DNA of 64,000 nucleotides, taken from Streptomyces sp. H27-H5 (GTDB lineage: Bacteria > Actinomycetota > Actinomycetes > Streptomycetales > Streptomycetaceae). The position numbers and the translations under genes are program-made. Location of the stretch: NCBI RefSeq assembly GCF_026627505.1, contig NZ_JAPNLK010000042.1, positions 1 through 64,000 of the forward strand. The letters are read 5' to 3'. Below, piece by piece: positions 63,200 through 64,000 of the stretch (the first letter of the stretch is position 1; the number at the start of each line of letters is the position of its first letter). The notes under the pieces are model-generated. The model had not been told where the DNA came from. It ran no database searches and was given only the letters and a program-made list of their open reading frames with translations.

Positions 63200-64000
63200 A
63201 TGAGCGTCGGTACGAACAGCACGGCGGCGGCCGCCGAGGCGGCCGGACCGCCGCCCCCGGCCGTCCCCGCCCGGGCCGCCCGGTGCGTGCCCACACAGGC
63301 CACGCCCGCCCGCGCCGCCGACCGGCAGGCACCCGTGTCGGAGTTCGCCGGTCTCGGGATCGACCCCGACGACCTGCCCGACGGGCTGGTCGTCGCCGAC
63401 CACACGGGCCGGGTCATCTGCTTCAACGCCGCCGCCGCCCGCATCACCGCCCTCCCGGCGGGCGAGGCGATCGGGGCGCGGATCGACCGCGCGCTGCCGC
63501 TGGAGGACCTCGAAGGCCGCCGCTGGTGGGCGCTGACCGACCCGTACGGAGGCCTGGCCACCCGGCGCGGCCAGCCCGAGCGGAACCTCCTCCTCCCCGG
63601 GGGGCGCGAGGTCCTGGTCTCCGCGCGCTACGTGCGCACCCACCCCACCGGCCCGCTGACCCGCCTGGTGGTCACCCTGCGCGGAACCGAGGCCAGGCGG
63701 CGCACCGAACGCAGCCACGCCGAGCTGATCGCGACCGTCGCGCACGAACTGAGGTCGCCGCTCACCTCCGTGAAGGGGTTCACGGCGACCCTGCTCGCCA
63801 AGTGGGAGCGGTTCACCGACGACCAGAAGCGGCTGATGCTGGAGACCGTCGACGCCGACGCGAACCGCGTCACCCGCCTCATCGCCGAACTCCTCGACAT
63901 CTCCCGGATCGACTCCGGTCGGCTGGAGGTCCGCCGGCAGCCGGTGGACGTCGCCACCGCCGTCGGCCGGCACGTCCAGGCGCTCACCGCGAACGGCCAG
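63200..64000 (+). CDS. PAS-domain sensor histidine kinase (partial, runs off the right edge)
   Basis: 267 residues are visible with no stop. A Pro/Ala-rich N-terminus is followed by a PAS domain (DDLPDGLVVADHTGRVICFNAAAARITALPAGEAIG). Then comes the dimerisation/phospho-acceptor H-box HELRSPLTSVKGFTATLLAKW, with the phosphorylated His in AHELRSP. No membrane segment is seen, so it is a cytosolic sensor. The ATP-binding domain and partner regulator lie beyond the window. ATG 63200 follows ACGGGGAC. Confidence 0.9.
   Translation, partial: MSVGTNSTAAAAEAAGPPPPAVPARAARCVPTQATPARAADRQAPVSEFAGLGIDPDDLPDGLVVADHTGRVICFNAAAARITALPAGEAIGARIDRALPLEDLEGRRWWALTDPYGGLATRRGQPERNLLLPGGREVLVSARYVRTHPTGPLTRLVVTLRGTEARRRTERSHAELIATVAHELRSPLTSVKGFTATLLAKWERFTDDQKRLMLETVDADANRVTRLIAELLDISRIDSGRLEVRRQPVDVATAVGRHVQALTANGQ

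Overview
The window is chromosomal DNA from a Streptomyces-like actinomycete. The evidence is very high GC with strongly GC-biased third codon positions, many GTG starts, -10 boxes of the TAGGNT type, a complete Pup-proteasome locus, a gylR-gylCAB glycerol operon and a DmdR/IdeR-type iron box. No phage, plasmid, IS element, CRISPR array, tRNA or rRNA was found. Most of it reads as conserved core chromosome. The unusual content is regulatory motifs, start-codon use and two decayed genes.

Layout. 1-5368: end of an unknown gene, then the glycerol operon (glpD, glpK, glpF, gylR) on the minus strand with candidate GylR operators. 5582-13715: metH, a HAD phosphatase and two tandem orphan peptide-type solute-binding lipoproteins. 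13725-18833: an orphan response regulator, a RecB/Cas4-like nuclease, a site-2 protease, TrmI, a small exported protein and a ferredoxin. 19005-29077: the Pup-proteasome system (arc, dop, pup, prcB, prcA, pafA). A decayed endonuclease VII gene lies between pup and prcB, and a LacI/MFS pair sits between prcA and pafA. 29093-38054: two FKBP prolyl isomerases, pafB-pafC, two small genes, tatA-tatC, a diacylglycerol kinase remnant and the Ski2-like helicase helY.

38146-47229: a mixed stretch with TetR, a pseudouridine synthase, a serine hydrolase, an iron-regulated siderophore-interacting protein, a 5'-3' exonuclease, a cupin regulator with a metal-receptor protein, and a TDT transporter with a divergent LysR regulator. 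47371-54192: a gamma-glutamylation amine (probably ethanolamine) catabolic cluster. It holds a class I amidotransferase hydrolase, an APC permease, a FadR/GntR regulator, a GlnA4-like ligase, an aldehyde dehydrogenase and an SDR. 54320-60217: a secreted HAD protein, a PLP alanine-racemase-fold enzyme, a mycosin-like protease pair, an SseB-type protein and a DUF1844 protein. 60290-64000: infC-rpmI-rplT with an attenuator leader, a SPOUT rRNA methyltransferase and the start of a PAS histidine kinase.

How the parts connect. PafB/PafC form the DNA-damage activator known from mycobacteria, and the helicase four genes downstream carries a promoter closely matching the RecA-independent damage-promoter consensus. 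The amine cluster has the same bipartite motif in front of both its permease and its ligase operon, which suggests one GntR regulon. IF3 appears to start at ATC, which would allow the same kind of autogenous control known for E. coli infC.
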